A stretch of DNA of 42,280 bases. Source: Deltaproteobacteria bacterium (GTDB lineage Bacteria > Desulfobacterota > DSM-4660 > Desulfatiglandales > Desulfatiglandaceae). Shown here piece after piece: positions 1 to 8,518 of this stretch (its first letter is position 1; each line of letters opens with the position of its first letter). The position numbers and the translations under genes are program-made. The DNA lies in assembly GCA_003646995.1 (NCBI GenBank), contig QMLZ01000005.1:1-42280 (forward strand), in the 5' to 3' direction. Under the pieces are notes generated by a model. That model had not been told where the DNA came from, made no database searches, and saw only the letters and a list, made by a program, of their open reading frames with translations.

Positions 1-255
1 GCCTTCTGAAAGCATCACAAGGCTCGGTGATTCCAGCCACGCCTCTACCTGCTCAAGGGCCCGACTCAGCGGGGTAGGGGGTTGGTAGATCCTCGGGTGG
101 GTCACAATAGCAAGGAACTCGTGGACGCATGGCCACGGTATCGCCCACGGTGCACTGCCTTCGGCAAGTTGTTTGATACATGCATAGGCCCTTTCATGCC
201 AAGGGGAGTCCTCCCTATGGGCATAAACGAGGATGTTGGTGTCTACACCGATCAT
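1..255 (-). CDS. vapC: VapC-family PIN-domain toxin (C-terminus outside window)
   Basis: This reading frame is open to the window edge, so only the first 85 residues are visible. It begins MIGVDTNILVYAHRED, the typical PIN-domain start with the first metal-binding Asp (D5) at the end of strand 1. The second conserved acidic residue is E46 in a HEFLAIV segment. PIN toxins of type II systems are Mg-dependent RNases that cut tRNA or rRNA. The start codon overlaps the stop of the upstream antitoxin by 4 nt (ATGA), the usual vapBC coupling. The catalytic residues of the second half cannot be seen. Confidence 0.85.
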   Translation of the reverse strand, partial: MIGVDTNILVYAHREDSPWHERAYACIKQLAEGSAPWAIPWPCVHEFLAIVTHPRIYQPPTPLSRALEQVEAWLESPSLVMLSEG

Positions 256-497
256 CCGCCCCGACCCTTATAGGTGATATCCCGTATGCGCTCCCAAGAA
301 GAGCCAGCCGCATCAGGATGAAGTCCCTTTCCCTTAAAAGTGGCTTTACGGAGTTTGAAGCGGGGCTTACTTCTTCTTTCCTTCAGGACCTTTTGCAATC
401 CCTCCTCAATTAGGGCCTTTAGCGTTGACCGCTCACTCTGCGCAACCTTTTTTGCCTCCTGGAGCAGGCTGGTGGATATGTCTACTGTGGTTTTCAT
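252..497 (-). CDS. vapB: VapB-type antitoxin (ribbon-helix-helix-like)
   Basis: A short basic protein (81 aa from the chosen start) beginning MKTTVDISTSLLQEAKK, the pattern of VapB/DUF2191-type antitoxins. The N-terminus looks like a ribbon-helix-helix DNA-binding part (strand TTVDIS, helix LLQEAKKVAQ, then STLKALIEEGLQKVL). The C-terminal tail is basic and probably binds the toxin. An in-frame ATG four codons upstream exists but has no ribosome site. The inner ATG fits the family N-terminus better and has a weak GGGTG upstream. It is followed by the coupled PIN toxin, and a perfect inverted repeat lies over its start region. Confidence 0.82.
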   Translation of the reverse strand: MKTTVDISTSLLQEAKKVAQSERSTLKALIEEGLQKVLKERRSKPRFKLRKATFKGKGLHPDAAGSSWERIRDITYKGRGG

Positions 498-534
498 ATG
501 GGCACCCATATCACAAAGTAAGGGTATATGTCAA
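496..534 (-). promoter_or_regulatory. vapBC promoter with palindromic operator
   Basis: Reading the minus strand, a TTGACA -35 box lies at 534-529 and a TGATAT -10-like box at 513-508 (spacer 15, slightly short). A perfect 7-2-7 inverted repeat, ATATGGG-TG-CCCATAT, spans 511-496 and overlaps both the -10 region and the antitoxin start codon. This is where autorepression by a VapB/VapC complex would act. The repeat is seen directly; its function is inferred from vapBC autoregulation in general. Confidence 0.55.
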
Positions 535-609
535 GTGAAAGCGGCAAAATGGCGCTACGGCTACCCAGCCTTCAAGAGATGAAGGCATGCCTAGTAAAAG
601 AGGAAAACT

Positions 610-1827
610 TCACTCATAGGGCCTCAATTGAAAAAGCTTTTTATACTGGGTAGCCACGATGTGATAAAATTTGTCTTGCGGTATGTAAATATAGGGAACA
701 TCTTCTGTTCGCCGATACAAAAAATGGGAGAGGATCATTCGATTAACTGCCCTGTGCCCGACTATCATTATATTCTCCGCCCCTCCACTCAGGAACAAGG
801 CCTTTTTTATCCCCCTGTCCACCCTCTCTTTCATGGTGACATAGCCTTCACCTCCCGGGTAGACGTAATTATATTTGTCCTGTTTCCTAGTATAATATAC
901 TTCGGGCATTTGGGTGCGGATTTCTTCGTAACTCATGCATTCACAGAGCCCGCTGTCAATTTCGTTGAATTCTTCCAAGGGGATTATGGTGCATGAGCCT
1001 TGAAGCCGCCGAATGGGCTCGGCAGTCTCAATTGTTCGCTTTTTTTTGCTGGTAAAAATAAATGGTATCGTTTTTCTTTGGAAATACTTCGCCAAGGCTT
1101 CAGCCTGCCTTAGGCCGTTAGGCGTAAGGCTTGAGTCTCCGCCTATACGATTTTCCAGGTTAAAATAAGTCTCGCCATGGCGAATCAAGAAAAGGTTCTT
1201 CACGCTGTCTGTAACCAAAAAGTCTCTTATCAAGTCATAGTACGGTATATCGCCCGAAATCTCTTCCTTGAGGATACGGTTGTTGAGTGAGTCGAGCCTC
1301 ACGAAGTTCTTCTCCTTTTCAAGAGGCGAGTAGATGCTTTGATAATAAGCAATCCGGCGCTTGAAACTTTCGAGAGCAAGCTCGGGGGAAAGGGTTCTGA
1401 ATTCGGGCAGCCTTATTTTGTGGCGTATACTTGTCTCAAGGATTTCTTTGTCATCATTGATACACTCTACAAACAGAGTCTCGTAGCCCTCCATGAAAGA
1501 CTGAATCTTCTCTCTTCGTTTGAGGCTCACGTTGGTGGCATCAATGATGGCCACTTGGCCCTCATTCGTGAGGTATCTTCTTGCCCTGTCCAGGTTGGTC
1601 AACGCGATTCGTTCCCGGAGTTTGACCCCTGCTTCATTGTTAGGATCGTAGAATTCCGGGCTTGAAGTGTCCTGGCCCCTGATCCGTCTACGAAGCTGTC
1701 CATTATTGAAAATCCGACACGCTATGTGATCCTTGGCCAGATTTTCTCTTAATTTCCTGGCAATAGTGGATTTCCCCCTTGCAGGGAGCCCGACCATTAC
1801 AATACAGAGTGATTTATTGGAATCCAC
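610..1827 (-). CDS. Bifunctional 6-phosphofructo-2-kinase / fructose-2,6-bisphosphatase homologue
   Basis: A 405-aa protein with the same two-domain order as eukaryotic PFKFB enzymes. The N-terminal kinase part (about 1-205) has a Walker A GLPARGKST (13-21), the FNNGQLRRR segment, DATNV (D96) and K137 in the IRHKIRLPEF segment. The C-terminal histidine-phosphatase part (about 210-405) has LIRHGE with catalytic H217, RIGGDSSLT, the acid E289 in NEIDSG, QDKYNYVYPGGE and the second His in GHRAVNR (H358). All catalytic residues I can check are present, so both making and breaking fructose-2,6-bisphosphate are predicted. The start is GTG with GGAGG about 11 nt upstream. A class I fructose-1,6-bisphosphatase lies about 4 kb away, a possible target of this metabolite. 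A polynucleotide kinase/phosphatase-like role is the main alternative but fits the motifs less well. Confidence 0.83.
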   Translation of the reverse strand: MDSNKSLCIVMVGLPARGKSTIARKLRENLAKDHIACRIFNNGQLRRRIRGQDTSSPEFYDPNNEAGVKLRERIALTNLDRARRYLTNEGQVAIIDATNVSLKRREKIQSFMEGYETLFVECINDDKEILETSIRHKIRLPEFRTLSPELALESFKRRIAYYQSIYSPLEKEKNFVRLDSLNNRILKEEISGDIPYYDLIRDFLVTDSVKNLFLIRHGETYFNLENRIGGDSSLTPNGLRQAEALAKYFQRKTIPFIFTSKKKRTIETAEPIRRLQGSCTIIPLEEFNEIDSGLCECMSYEEIRTQMPEVYYTRKQDKYNYVYPGGEGYVTMKERVDRGIKKALFLSGGAENIMIVGHRAVNRMILSHFLYRRTEDVPYIYIPQDKFYHIVATQYKKLFQLRPYE

Positions 1828-2022
1828 AGGAAAAAGAGCCTCCGTTGGACTTGCCCTAAAAATTGTTTCAATACCTTAGGTTATGTTTTTATACTAGCAA
1901 AAATAGAATACCATTTACAGGGTGTTAATGTGCAATGGGGAGAGGAATTCCATGCTTAGCTTCAACGGGTGGTTAATAGGTTATGTGACGTTGTTTATTG
2001 CCATTGAACAGGATAGAAATTG

Positions 2023-2050
2023 TTGAAGTTTGCCCTGATTTACTTATAAT
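2023..2050 (+). promoter_or_regulatory. Sigma-70-type promoter of the Bax1-I gene
   Basis: TTGAAG (2023-2028), a 16-nt spacer and a perfect TATAAT (2045-2050) precede the gene at 2082. A strong AGGAGG (2070-2075) sits 6 nt before the ATG. The rest of the 254-nt gap back to 1828 shows nothing recognisable. Confidence 0.65.
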
Positions 2051-2081
2051 TAAATTTACTAAAGACAGTAGGAGGTAACAC

Positions 2082-2786
2082 ATGGATCAAATATCAGTGA
2101 CAAGACCTAGGGCGGAGGTCCTGGTAAACGATTTTGTAAGAAGCGTTTACAACTGGATGGCCATCGGTCTTGCCCTTACGGGCGTAGTTGCCCTGTATGT
2201 GGCTAACAGCCCTACGCTGATCAGGCTCTTTTTGGGTAATCCCATTTTGCTTCTTGTCCTCATATTGGGTGAACTGGGCCTCGTGTTTTCCATATCCGGA
2301 ATGATCAATAGAATGAGCGCGACAACGGCTACATCCCTTTTCATCCTTTACTCGGCGTTGAATGGGATAACCTTGTCATCAATCTTTCTTATTTACACCC
2401 GCACTTCAATCGTGAGCACTTTTTTTGTCTGTGCTGCTACATTCGTCGCATGCAGTATATATGGATGGACAACCAAAAGGGATCTCACATCGTTCGGTGG
2501 ATTCCTTGTGATGGGACTGATCGGAATAATAATCGCCTCACTGGTCAACATGTTTGTCCGAAGCAGCGGTCTCGGGATGCTCATTACTTACATAGGAGTG
2601 TTTGTCTTCCTAGGGCTCACTGCTTATGACACCCAGCGGCTCAAAGAGATGGCCCTTACCCAGCCGGCAGGGTTGGATGCAGGCGTGGTTCGCAAGGGAG
2701 CAATCTTGGGAGCCCTCTCCCTCTATTTGGATTTTATTAACCTGTTCCTGCTGCTGTTGCGCCTCTTCGGCCAAAGCCGGGAATAG
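2082..2786 (+). CDS. Bax1-I (BI-1/YccA-like) integral membrane protein
   Basis: A 234-aa very hydrophobic protein with about seven predicted membrane segments. They run from YNWMAIGLALTGVVALYVA near residue 25 to LYLDFINLFLLLLRLFG at the C-terminus. The ending with LYLDFINLF, and TAYDTQRLKEMA before it, are hallmarks of the Bax inhibitor-1 family (E. coli YccA/YbhL). Family members act in the inner membrane, as pH-sensitive calcium leak channels or as modulators of the FtsH protease; which applies here is unknown. The start is fixed by a strong AGGAGG. The protein has the family's usual length. Confidence 0.9.
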   Translation: MDQISVTRPRAEVLVNDFVRSVYNWMAIGLALTGVVALYVANSPTLIRLFLGNPILLLVLILGELGLVFSISGMINRMSATTATSLFILYSALNGITLSSIFLIYTRTSIVSTFFVCAATFVACSIYGWTTKRDLTSFGGFLVMGLIGIIIASLVNMFVRSSGLGMLITYIGVFVFLGLTAYDTQRLKEMALTQPAGLDAGVVRKGAILGALSLYLDFINLFLLLLRLFGQSRE

Positions 2787-2885
2787 GGATGGTTGGATCC
2801 AATTGGATTACACAGATACCCCTGGCAGGCCACTGTACGGCCGTCCGGGGGTGTTTGGTGTTGAATGGCGAGCACTAGGAGCGGG

Positions 2886-3818
2886 ATGGAACCCTCATAC
2901 ATAGCGTTACACGAAAAGGGGGAATTGAAGAAAAGAGTGGCTGAGGCCTTGGCTGTCCTCAAGGAATGCACACTTTGCCCCAGGCAGTGCGGGGTCGATA
3001 GGACGCAGGGTGACAAAGGAATTTGCAAGACAGGCAGGAAGGCTGCTGTGGCAAGTTACAATGCCCACTTTGGCGAAGAGTCTCCCTTGGTGGGTCAGTA
3101 TGGATCCGGGACCATATTCATAAGTTCATGCAATTTACTCTGTTCTTTTTGCCAAAATTTTGAGATAAGTCACCTTGGTGAAGGATCAGAGGTCGAACCG
3201 GAGCAGATGGCCGGCATGATGTTGACCTTGGCCGATAGAGGGTGCCACAATATCAACTTTGTGACACCCACTCATGTGGTTCCGCAAATTCTAGAAGCGG
3301 TTCTAATAGCAGTGAATAGCGGGCTAAGAGTCCCTCTTGTGTACAATACCAGCGCCTACGATGAGGTCAAGACCTTAAGGCTGCTGGAAGGGATATTTGA
3401 CATCTACATGCCTGACTTCAAGTTTTGGGATCCCAAGTGGTCTGAGAGATATTGTAAGGCACCTGATTATCCCGAAAAGGCCCGGCTTGCCATAAAGGAG
3501 ATGCACAGGCAGGTAGGGGATCTTGTTGTGGATGAGCATGGTATTGCCCAAAGGGGTCTGTTGGTCAGACACCTCGTCATGCCCAACGGTGTGGCAAATA
3601 CCAAGGAAATAATGGAGTTCATTGCCAAAGAGATTTCCACTAATACGTATGTCAACGTTATGGACCAGTACAGGCCGTGTGGAAAGGCATTCGATGATCA
3701 ATTTATTAATCGTCGGCTTACGGGCTCAGAATTCCGGGCAGCAAGGGAGGCCGCGGCTGAGGCAGGCCTGACCAGGCTCGACCCAAGAGACAGGGTGAGG
3801 ATTATATTCGGCATATGA
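2886..3818 (+). CDS. Radical SAM protein, PflA/PflX-like (COG1313 type)
   Basis: A 310-aa radical SAM protein. The radical SAM cluster motif is CX3CX2C (C82, C86, C89 in CNLLCSFCQN). An N-terminal CTLCPRQC segment (C28, C31, C35) plus C47 could hold a second metal site. GSGTIFISSCN and the later MPDFKFWDP segment fit the COG1313 PflX-like family, whose substrate is not established. I chose the ATG at 2886 because AGGAG lies just upstream and family members start with a PSYxALxxxGEL pattern. An ATG at 2865 would add seven residues. The last codons overlap the next gene by 4 nt (ATGA), so the two are probably co-translated. Confidence 0.85.
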   Translation: MEPSYIALHEKGELKKRVAEALAVLKECTLCPRQCGVDRTQGDKGICKTGRKAAVASYNAHFGEESPLVGQYGSGTIFISSCNLLCSFCQNFEISHLGEGSEVEPEQMAGMMLTLADRGCHNINFVTPTHVVPQILEAVLIAVNSGLRVPLVYNTSAYDEVKTLRLLEGIFDIYMPDFKFWDPKWSERYCKAPDYPEKARLAIKEMHRQVGDLVVDEHGIAQRGLLVRHLVMPNGVANTKEIMEFIAKEISTNTYVNVMDQYRPCGKAFDDQFINRRLTGSEFRAAREAAAEAGLTRLDPRDRVRIIFGI

Positions 3819-4465
3819 ACGACGACGGCAAAATATATGTTGTTGGAGATATCCACGGTTGCCTTGACATGCTCAAAAGGCTCATTGAAAAAATCCGCTG
3901 GGATCCGGCCAAGGACGAACTTATCTTCGTAGGCGATTACATTGACAGGGGCCCTGATCCCAAGGGGGTGGTGGACTACATTGTGTCATTGATGGCCGAA
4001 TCATCCAAGATCCAATGCCTTATCGGAAATCATGAGGTTATTTTCTTGGACTATATAAAGGGTAAAGACAGGAGACTGTTCCTAATGAACGGAGGTATGA
4101 ACACGTTGGAGAGTTACGCGTTTCATTTAATAGAAACCGAAGACGATCTACTGCCTCCATCTCATAAGCAATTCTTTGCGTCTCTCAAATATACAATAGA
4201 GCTTGATGATTATTACGTGGTACATGCAGGATTCAGACCCGAGGTCCCCATTGAAGAACAGGATCCTGATGACTTGGTTTGGATAAGGGATCCCTTTATC
4301 TATTCAACCTATGATTTTGGCAAAAAGGTCATATTTGGCCATACTCCTTTCTATGAACCCTTGATAATGGAGAACAAGGTAGGAATAGACACCGGAGCAG
4401 TCTACGGGAACCGCCTCACTTGCCTAGAACTGCCTGAATTTCGTTTCCATTCAGTGGAGGCATGA
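3815..4465 (+). CDS. Calcineurin-like metallophosphatase (PrpA/ApaH-like)
   Basis: A 216-aa protein with the full PPP-family metal-binding signature: GDIHG (11-15), GDYIDRGPD (40-48) and GNHE (71-74). Later His residues lie in VVHAGF and FGHTPF. Such enzymes use two metal ions and hydrolyse phosphoserine/threonine or diadenosine tetraphosphate. The sequence does not settle the substrate. Its start overlaps the stop of the radical SAM gene by 4 nt, and a dehydratase-like gene follows after 55 nt. Confidence 0.88.
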   Translation: MNDDGKIYVVGDIHGCLDMLKRLIEKIRWDPAKDELIFVGDYIDRGPDPKGVVDYIVSLMAESSKIQCLIGNHEVIFLDYIKGKDRRLFLMNGGMNTLESYAFHLIETEDDLLPPSHKQFFASLKYTIELDDYYVVHAGFRPEVPIEEQDPDDLVWIRDPFIYSTYDFGKKVIFGHTPFYEPLIMENKVGIDTGAVYGNRLTCLELPEFRFHSVEA

Positions 4466-4521
4466 TGCGAGGACCGCTGGCACTCGTCCACCTATTGTTC
4501 ACGGCTTTTCAAAACCACTAA
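4462..4521 (+). CDS. Possible 19-codon leader ORF coupled to the next gene
   Basis: An ATGATG-initiated frame encodes about 19 residues (starting MMRGPLALVHLLF) and ends TAA. That stop overlaps the ATG of the dehydratase-like gene as TAATG. A GGAGG at 4456-4460 is close to the second ATG. The downstream gene has no visible ribosome site of its own, so reinitiation from this small ORF could deliver ribosomes to it. There is no homology or composition evidence that the peptide itself matters, and chance is quite possible. Confidence 0.25.
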   Translation: MMRGPLALVHLLFTAFQNH

Positions 4522-5534
4522 TGCCCGAGAGAGTAACAAGTTACGGAAAAAGCGTAGGCTTTACCGCTACCATACCAGTTGAAATCATCTTTGCTGGTGG
4601 ATACAGGCCCGTGGACCTCAACAACCTGTTTATCACCTCTGTATCCCCCTCGGACTTAGTACTAAAAGGGGAGTCTGCAGGATTTGCACATAACATTTGC
4701 TCATGGATAAAGGGCATATATTCGGTTGTATTGGAGTACGGTTTCGAAAAGGTAATTGCTGTGACCGGTGGAGACTGCAGCAACACAATTGCCCTTGGAG
4801 AGGTTTTGCAGAATAGGGGTGTGGAAGTCATCCCTTTCGAATACCCTGGCGAAAGATCAAGAGAGCAGCTGGTATCAACGATGGAGACATTAATGAGTCG
4901 TCTCCACGTGTCCTGGGACGAGGTTAAAAAAGCAAAACAGAGGCTCGACCCTATAAGGAAAAAACTGAGGGAACTGGACCGGCTCACCTATGAATCAAAC
5001 CTGGTCACTGGATTTGAAAACCACTTGTTTCTTGTGAACAGTTCCGACTTTTGGGGCGAGCCCGAGAAATTTGAGGCAGAGCTTGACAAGTTCCTGGCAA
5101 GGGCAAGGAAAAGACCTCCTATGAACGAGGAGGTAAGAATAGGGTACCTTGGTGTCCCCCCGATATTTGACGATTTGTATGAAATGATAGAGCAGAAAGG
5201 GGGGCGCGTTGTATTTAACGAAATGCAGAGGCAGTTCAGCATGCCTTTCTTTGATCAAGAAGATATTGTAGGACAATATCTCCGCTATACATATCCCTAC
5301 GATGCCCAGGGAAGGGTAGCGGATATCTTGGAGGCTGTTGAGCAAAGGGCTATTGACGGTCTAATCCACTATACCCAGACCTTTTGCTACAGGCAAATCT
5401 ATGACATTATTCTCAGGGAGAAGCTCCCGGTACCTATCCTGACGTTGGAGGGTGACCGCCCGGGCAAGGTAGATACCCGGACGGCGCTTCGTATAGAAAC
5501 TTTTCTCGAGATGTTACGCGGCGTAACAGGCTAG
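4521..5534 (+). CDS. 2-hydroxyacyl-CoA dehydratase family protein (HgdB/BcrC-like), stand-alone
   Basis: A 337-aa protein of the 2-hydroxyacyl-CoA dehydratase D-component / benzoyl-CoA reductase family. It has three well-placed Cys that would ligate an iron-sulfur cluster: C60 (HNICSWIKG), C86 (TGGDCSN) and C289 (TQTFCYRQ). The C-terminal segment [19 protein letters not shown] is typical of the family. Known enzymes are heterodimers needing an ASKHA ATPase activator, but neither a partner subunit nor an activator is next to it. It may therefore act alone or with partners elsewhere. It follows the metallophosphatase on the same strand and may be translated by coupling to a tiny upstream ORF. 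The stop shares the palindrome CTAG with the convergent fbp gene. Confidence 0.85.
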   Translation: MPERVTSYGKSVGFTATIPVEIIFAGGYRPVDLNNLFITSVSPSDLVLKGESAGFAHNICSWIKGIYSVVLEYGFEKVIAVTGGDCSNTIALGEVLQNRGVEVIPFEYPGERSREQLVSTMETLMSRLHVSWDEVKKAKQRLDPIRKKLRELDRLTYESNLVTGFENHLFLVNSSDFWGEPEKFEAELDKFLARARKRPPMNEEVRIGYLGVPPIFDDLYEMIEQKGGRVVFNEMQRQFSMPFFDQEDIVGQYLRYTYPYDAQGRVADILEAVEQRAIDGLIHYTQTFCYRQIYDIILREKLPVPILTLEGDRPGKVDTRTALRIETFLEMLRGVTG

Positions 5535-6565
5535 GGCGTCTTGCCGCTGAGAAAGGCCTCTGCGAATTCAACGTCCTGTTTGCTGCCTATAAAAAGCGGT
5601 GTTCTCTGGTGCAGCTCTTTGGGCTCGATTTCCAAAATTGGCCCTTTTCCATCGCTGGCATAACCCCCTGCCTCTCTAACTACCATTGCCAGCGGATTGG
5701 CCTCAAGCATAAGCCTGAGTTTGCCGTGAGGTTTCTTGGGATCCTTATTGTCTGCAGGATACATGAAGATACCGCCTTTGAGGAGGTTGCGGTGAAAGTC
5801 AGCCACCAAGCTCCCAACGTACCTGGAGGTATATGGCCTGCCAGTGGCCTTATCCCTTTCTTTGAAGTAATCGACCAAGGCCTGGGTCCTTTCGTCCCAG
5901 TACTGGTAGTTCCCTTCGTTGACGCTGTAAATCTTCCCCTTCTCAGGTATCCGGATATTTTCATGGGAAAGGAGAAACTCTCCAACGCTCGGGTAAAGCG
6001 TAAACCCATGAACGCCTGTTCCATGGCCAGTTGTGTATACCATGATGGTGCTTGAACCGTAAATGAAGTATCCTGCGGCCACTTGCTTAATTCCAGGCTG
6101 AAGCACCTCATCCAACAGCACTTCGGACTGATTGCCCTCGTTCTCCCTCTTGTATATTCCAAAGATGGTCCCAATGCTTACGTTCACGTCAATGTTGGAT
6201 GAACCATCCAAGGGATCGAACAGAAGGATGTAATTGCCTTTAGGATATTGAGAAGGGATCTCGATAAGGTCCGCCACTTCCTCAGAGCCCATGCAACAAA
6301 GCTGCCCAATATGCTGCATCCTCTCAATAATAACGCGGTTTGCGAAGACATCGAGCTTTTGCACCTGCTCGTCCTGGACATTTATTTCACCCGTGGATCC
6401 AAGGATATCCACCAGTCCCGCTTTGTTGACCTCCCTGGAAATAACCTTTGCGGCCACTATAAGCTCCGTGAGCAAGGTGGTGAAAGCTCCTGTAGCTTCG
6501 GGGTTTTCCCTTTGTTGTTTGAGAATGTGTTGCGTTATCGTGATTCCAACGGCCTTTCTGTTCAT
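5531..6565 (-). CDS. fbp: Class I fructose-1,6-bisphosphatase
   Basis: A 344-aa protein with clear class I FBPase features. These are the metal-binding GSEE (93-96) and FDPLDGSSN (116-124), then [30 protein letters not shown] and [15 protein letters not shown]. The N-terminal [11 protein letters not shown] stretch corresponds to the allosteric AMP-site helix. It removes the C1 phosphate from fructose-1,6-bisphosphate in gluconeogenesis. The frame is open 29 codons further upstream. The ATG at 6565 is preferred because AAGGAGG lies 8 nt before it and the conserved N-terminus begins there. It follows the response-regulator gene by 35 nt, probably in one transcript. Confidence 0.95.
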   Translation of the reverse strand: MNRKAVGITITQHILKQQRENPEATGAFTTLLTELIVAAKVISREVNKAGLVDILGSTGEINVQDEQVQKLDVFANRVIIERMQHIGQLCCMGSEEVADLIEIPSQYPKGNYILLFDPLDGSSNIDVNVSIGTIFGIYKRENEGNQSEVLLDEVLQPGIKQVAAGYFIYGSSTIMVYTTGHGTGVHGFTLYPSVGEFLLSHENIRIPEKGKIYSVNEGNYQYWDERTQALVDYFKERDKATGRPYTSRYVGSLVADFHRNLLKGGIFMYPADNKDPKKPHGKLRLMLEANPLAMVVREAGGYASDGKGPILEIEPKELHQRTPLFIGSKQDVEFAEAFLSGKTP

Positions 6566-6600
6566 CTGTCCGACCTCCTTTCGTAGGTTTGGCAACGTGC

Positions 6601-7092
6601 CTACCAGCCTTTTAACAGGTCGTCCCAGAATTCGGGGTCCTCTTCCTTCCATTTTGGCCCAAAGCGCCTATCACAGAAACCACTGAGGCGTTCGTACCAT
6701 TTTACCCACACGTTTTTCTTCTTTTCCCTGGCTTCAAGGATATCCGCCAGATAGACATCCACTTTGCTCATTTCATCTTTGGGCACATAGTAATCAGCGC
6801 CCATCTTGAAGGACTTCTTAAGGTTCTCCTTTGAAAGGGCATGGGCGGTCAGCATTAGGGTTGGTATATCTTTTTTCTTCGCTATCTCCAGCAACTCATA
6901 ACCCCTCACACCCATGATATCCAGCACAGCAGCATGGTAAAAGTTCTTTTCCATAAGCTCTTTTGCCTCTTCAAAGCTGGTGGCTTGATCCACCTTGCAC
7001 ATGTCCAGGAGTTCAGTCAAAAATTCTAGGACATCTTTTTCATCATCTACTATCAAGACTCGCTTTCCCCTCAAGATTTTCTCAGGATCCAT
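6601..7092 (-). CDS. Stand-alone response regulator (receiver domain only)
   Basis: A 163-aa protein with one CheY-like receiver domain (about 10-125). It has the acidic pair D16-D17, phospho-acceptor D58 (VLDIMG), T82 and K105 (VPKD). After the receiver there is no DNA-binding domain. Instead a 35-40 residue tail rich in Trp, Lys and Asp follows, containing [19 protein letters not shown]. It may act by protein contact. No histidine kinase is nearby. GGAGG precedes the ATG. It is immediately upstream of fbp and probably co-transcribed. Confidence 0.9.
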   Translation of the reverse strand: MDPEKILRGKRVLIVDDEKDVLEFLTELLDMCKVDQATSFEEAKELMEKNFYHAAVLDIMGVRGYELLEIAKKKDIPTLMLTAHALSKENLKKSFKMGADYYVPKDEMSKVDVYLADILEAREKKKNVWVKWYERLSGFCDRRFGPKWKEEDPEFWDDLLKGW

Positions 7093-7169
7093 CTTTTTCC
7101 TCCTTATCCACCTCAGTGAGCATTCTGACGATCAAGCCTTGCGGTATTTTAACGCCGCCTTGTTAATTT

Positions 7170-8231
7170 TCATGTCAGCATTTTTGTTTTATACTCCAGT
7201 CTATAAATTTCGGCAAGGGTTAGAAATATCGTTATGATCAAAGGACCGTAAACTATCCCCATGATACCGGAAAGCTTCATTCCGCCGATAATCCCAATAA
7301 AGACCAAGAAGGGATTCATTTTCATGCCCTGGCCTATTAACTTCGGCTTGGCCACATACTCCACTGAGGCGCTGTAGCAAATGCTGTAGATGAAAAAACC
7401 CAACGCTGTTCCGATTTTCCCTTCTATCAACAAGATTGCAGTGGCGGGTATAAAGATAACCGAGGCCCCTATTATAGGTAGAAAGGCCATGAATGCTATG
7501 ACGGTGCCCCAAAGGAAAGGCGAGGGGAGGCCAAAAAAGTAGAATCCAAGGCCGCCTAGGATTCCTTGGATCGCGCCGGACAGGCCATTTCCTATAAAAA
7601 TCGCCCTGCCCATTTCCGTGAACTTGTAAGCAACCTTTTCAAGCTGCTCCTTTGGCATGGGAATCAATTGTACAAGGTATTCCTTCAGCCTTGAACCGTC
7701 GCGCAAAATGTAAAATATCGTAAGCATCATGAGGAAAAAGTGGATCAGAAAACTGAGCAAGTTGGAAACAGCAGACCTTATTTGCTTGTAAAGGAAAAAG
7801 CCCACCTTTTTTCCAATTGCCCCGCTGAGCTCCTTTATGTTTTCCGGGCTTAGGTCTATATGAAGTTTTTCAGCAAGCTTGCGGAACCTGATACCCCACT
7901 TTGTATCGCTCTCTACCAGCTCCTGGATGCGCTTGAGAGACATGGCAGATCTAGTCTTTGCGTAAAATTCGAATGCCTCGTTGGACAAAGTTCCGCCGAA
8001 CCATCCAACTGGAACCACGACGATTAATAAAATTATTAGCGTCATGGCTAAGGCGGAAATCGTCTCGCTGCCCCGAAGGAGTCTCAAGAGCAACTTATAA
8101 ATTGGGTAAAAGACGCTTCCTATTAGTAGACCCAGGATTATCGCGGGAAAATAGGTCCAAAACAGCCCCAAAAGCAAGAGGGTGGAGCAGGCAAGAAAGA
8201 TGAGGAAAAGCTTCGAGCTTCCGGTATTCAT
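7170..8231 (-). CDS. AI-2E family (PerM/YdiK-like) membrane transporter
   Basis: A 353-aa membrane protein. It has two hydrophobic segments at the N-terminus, a helical middle region, and a cluster of C-terminal membrane helices with the family patterns GAIQGILGGLGF and YGPLIITIFL. AI-2E family members export or transport small molecules or ions across the inner membrane, and the substrate of this one is unknown. The frame allows a TTG three codons earlier. The ATG at 8231 is better spaced from AGAGG. Confidence 0.88.
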   Translation of the reverse strand: MNTGSSKLFLIFLACSTLLLLGLFWTYFPAIILGLLIGSVFYPIYKLLLRLLRGSETISALAMTLIILLIVVVPVGWFGGTLSNEAFEFYAKTRSAMSLKRIQELVESDTKWGIRFRKLAEKLHIDLSPENIKELSGAIGKKVGFFLYKQIRSAVSNLLSFLIHFFLMMLTIFYILRDGSRLKEYLVQLIPMPKEQLEKVAYKFTEMGRAIFIGNGLSGAIQGILGGLGFYFFGLPSPFLWGTVIAFMAFLPIIGASVIFIPATAILLIEGKIGTALGFFIYSICYSASVEYVAKPKLIGQGMKMNPFLVFIGIIGGMKLSGIMGIVYGPLIITIFLTLAEIYRLEYKTKMLT

Positions 8232-8302
8232 TGTCTTCAAGCCTCTTTTAGGGGAAGTATAAGGACTCGGTTCCTGTTAGTCAAAAGAATTAAGGGTGCT
8301 TA

Positions 8303-8518
8303 TCATAAGAAGGAGCGAAACCGCATGACGCTGCCATCCAGATGGATGAGATGGCGGATAAGATTGGTAAGCGCATGGGCTAGGGTTAATTTATGGTAAT
8401 GTAAACGGGGTATCTTCGTACCACAATAAAAGCATCTTTCCCTGGCGTTCACCAGGTAAACACCACATGAGGGGCACCGAGGAAGGATTTCGTGCATTTC
8501 GGGTTGTCTGTTATGCAT
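8303..8518 (-). CDS. Small zinc-ribbon protein
   Basis: A 71-aa protein with two CxxC knuckles, CPSCG and CFYCG, 12 residues apart, the layout of a zinc ribbon. It is followed by a His-rich stretch (LHYHKLTLAHALTNLIRHLIHL). The ATG at 8518 overlaps the end of the upstream repeat-protein gene (stop at 8511), giving an 8-nt overlap and likely translational coupling. I do not recognise a family. A nucleic-acid or protein-binding role is only a guess. Confidence 0.6.
   Translation of the reverse strand: MHNRQPEMHEILPRCPSCGVYLVNARERCFYCGTKIPRLHYHKLTLAHALTNLIRHLIHLDGSVMRFRSFL

Noticed and set aside
628..996. 122-aa plus-strand ORF
   Set aside because: It is antisense to the PFKFB-like gene, with no ribosome site and no family pattern.
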